Part shown: positions 63,035 through 64,000 of the stretch, in pieces
Layout: each line of letters opens with the position of its first letter
Numbering within the stretch: the first letter of the stretch is position 1
Assembly (NCBI GenBank): GCA_008360975.2
Contig: CM039210.1
Location: forward strand, 11,100,293-11,164,292
From: Lichenostomus cassidix
Lineage: Eukaryota > Chordata > Aves > Passeriformes > Meliphagidae
Direction of reading: 5' to 3'
DNA length: 64,000 nucleotides
The notes under the pieces: model-generated
The model's database searches: none
Told to the model about the DNA's origin: nothing
Seen by the model: only the letters and a program-made list of their open reading frames with translations
Position numbers and translations under genes: made by a program

Positions 63035-63683
63035 TGTCACCGAATCTGCAGGAAAAAATACAAAAACTCTCCAACAACATTTTAATGTTAGAGAGTCAAG
63101 GCATTACTTTATTATCTGGCCAGGATGTTGTTCTGGCCAGGATGTACCACAGAAATCATCTCATCTACACATAGCCCGGGTGTGCAGAGAGAATCATTCC
63201 ATGATACACGGCTTTTACTTGATTTTTCAGATATTTTATACAGTAAAAATACATAGGAAAGCATTGGGTCAGTGTTCATTGGTCTAAAGTTGAGCAAACT
63301 CTTAGTATTCAGTTTTCTATTGGATCTGAATCTCTTCGCCTCTGATGCTAATTAGATTCTTCATTCTTCAGTTTTTCTTATCAGTCTTTTTTCTGGGCCA
63401 GGATGTCTTCAGCCCAGCTGGAGGTGGTCTGCGGTAGCCGTTTGTGATATCCATCATGTCTTGTTGATAACTACAAGGTCCTGGCGAATGTTCTGTTAAT
63501 AGTCTTTATCTTTCTGGTTATCTTCGGGGTCACTCCCAATCTGTTGGTATGCTGAGTTCACCAGACCTCATCTGGTGGAGTAATGCCCTGGAAGAAACCT
63601 AAAATTCCTGTTGCCAGGGTAAAGACAAACAAAACTTTTGACTAAAGTTTTACAAAATTTTTAACCTGATATATTTTCCAACA
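63035..63683 (-). mobile_element. LTR-X, 649 bp, second copy
   Basis: Inverted relative to 57123-58641; minus strand TGTTGGAAAATATATC...CGGTGACA. TATA-like and AATAAAGTAATGCC in minus sense. No convincing duplication (flanks GTCC and CTTC), so it could be a solo LTR with lost duplication or a 5' LTR. Confidence 0.8.
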
Positions 63684-64000
63684 CTTCCATATACAATCCA
63701 CCTTTTCTAGATATTCTGTTTGCTTTGTCCAAACGCAGCCCTCCCCCTTCCTGCGCTCCCAGCAGAAACGGCTAGCAGCACCACAGGTGACCGAGGTGTC
63801 CTGCAGCCTCATGGAGGTTGGGAGGCCACTGCTGCCTCTGCCCCGGAGTGGCAGGGTCAGGAACTGCCTGGTGCTGAGCCTGCAGCTGTCCCACAGCTCT
63901 AGCTTGGCTCCGCACCTCCCCACAGGCCCCCATCCCATGCTCCCAGCCCTGCACCTCTGCGAGCGCTCCTGCCGCTCTGAAAGCAGAGGATACAGGGGAC
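63684..64000. other. Unassigned GC-rich sequence at window end
   Basis: A minus-strand frame (63642-63954) has no recognisable motif. It may be ERV-G gag or host flank. Confidence 0.35.

Larger units (their letters stand above)
57035..64000 (-). mobile_element. ERV-G: degraded provirus, minus strand, 5' end off-window
   Basis: From left: 3' LTR (LTR-Y), polypurine tract (58992-59008), env transmembrane remnant, long degraded region, protease fragment, inserted LTR-X, then unassigned sequence to the window end. Protease motif FLVDTGAS suggests class I. Capsid, RT and integrase were not recognised. Confidence 0.65.

Noticed and set aside
1..64000. CRISPR arrays, bacterial operons, rRNA or tRNA genes
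   Set aside because: None seen. tRNA-like words are primer-binding sites of ERVs; the genome is vertebrate.

Overview
The window is vertebrate, almost certainly avian, nuclear DNA. CR1 retrotransposon 3' ends (24765-24958, 29150-29438, 32083-32205), betaretrovirus-like and class I endogenous retroviruses (ERVs), ERVL-type LTRs with 5-bp target duplications, minisatellites and one CpG island all point to a bird, probably a songbird. The density of nested proviruses and satellite suggests heterochromatin such as a W chromosome, but nothing here proves that. No complete host protein-coding gene was recognised.

Layout. 1-10377: ERV-A, a minus-strand betaretrovirus-like provirus whose 3' end lies left of the window. 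Its RNase H is interrupted by ERV-B (366-4694, plus strand), a young internally deleted provirus with near-identical LTRs, an array of similar leader hairpins and a 538-codon fused reading frame. 10378-14838: 13-bp minisatellite split by two LTRs of one family in opposite orientation. 14839-19150: ERV-C, a class I (gamma/epsilon-like) provirus with cysteine-rich reading frames upstream of gag, truncated in protease. 19150-20510: fragments of an immunoglobulin-like receptor gene. 20517-26822: solo LTRs, CR1 pieces and ERV-D (minus, beta-like), whose 5' LTR runs into a 500-N gap (26823-27322). 27323-36000: AT-rich, single-copy-looking host DNA ending in a CpG-island promoter (about 35900-36980) with two perfect GTCACGTGAC boxes. 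37383-42446: solo LTRs and unassigned DNA. 42906-56360: ERV-E, a sister of ERV-A (minus strand, no env), holding six later insertions, each with a clean target duplication, including the gag-only provirus ERV-F (43076-46741). 56361-57034: a pyrimidine-rich higher-order repeat. 57035-64000: ERV-G (minus), with env and protease remnants and a three-deep LTR-in-LTR-in-LTR nest.

How it fits together. The window is a layered record of insertions. ERV-A and ERV-E supply each other's empty sites, so most insertions can be ordered and their boundaries fixed to the base. The least-explained signals are the leader hairpin array and R-region hairpin of ERV-B, the cysteine-rich pre-gag frames of ERV-C, the twin stem-loops between pol and the 3' LTR of env-less ERV-E, and the TG...TA LTR termini of the ERV-F family. 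All percentages and alignments are hand comparisons.
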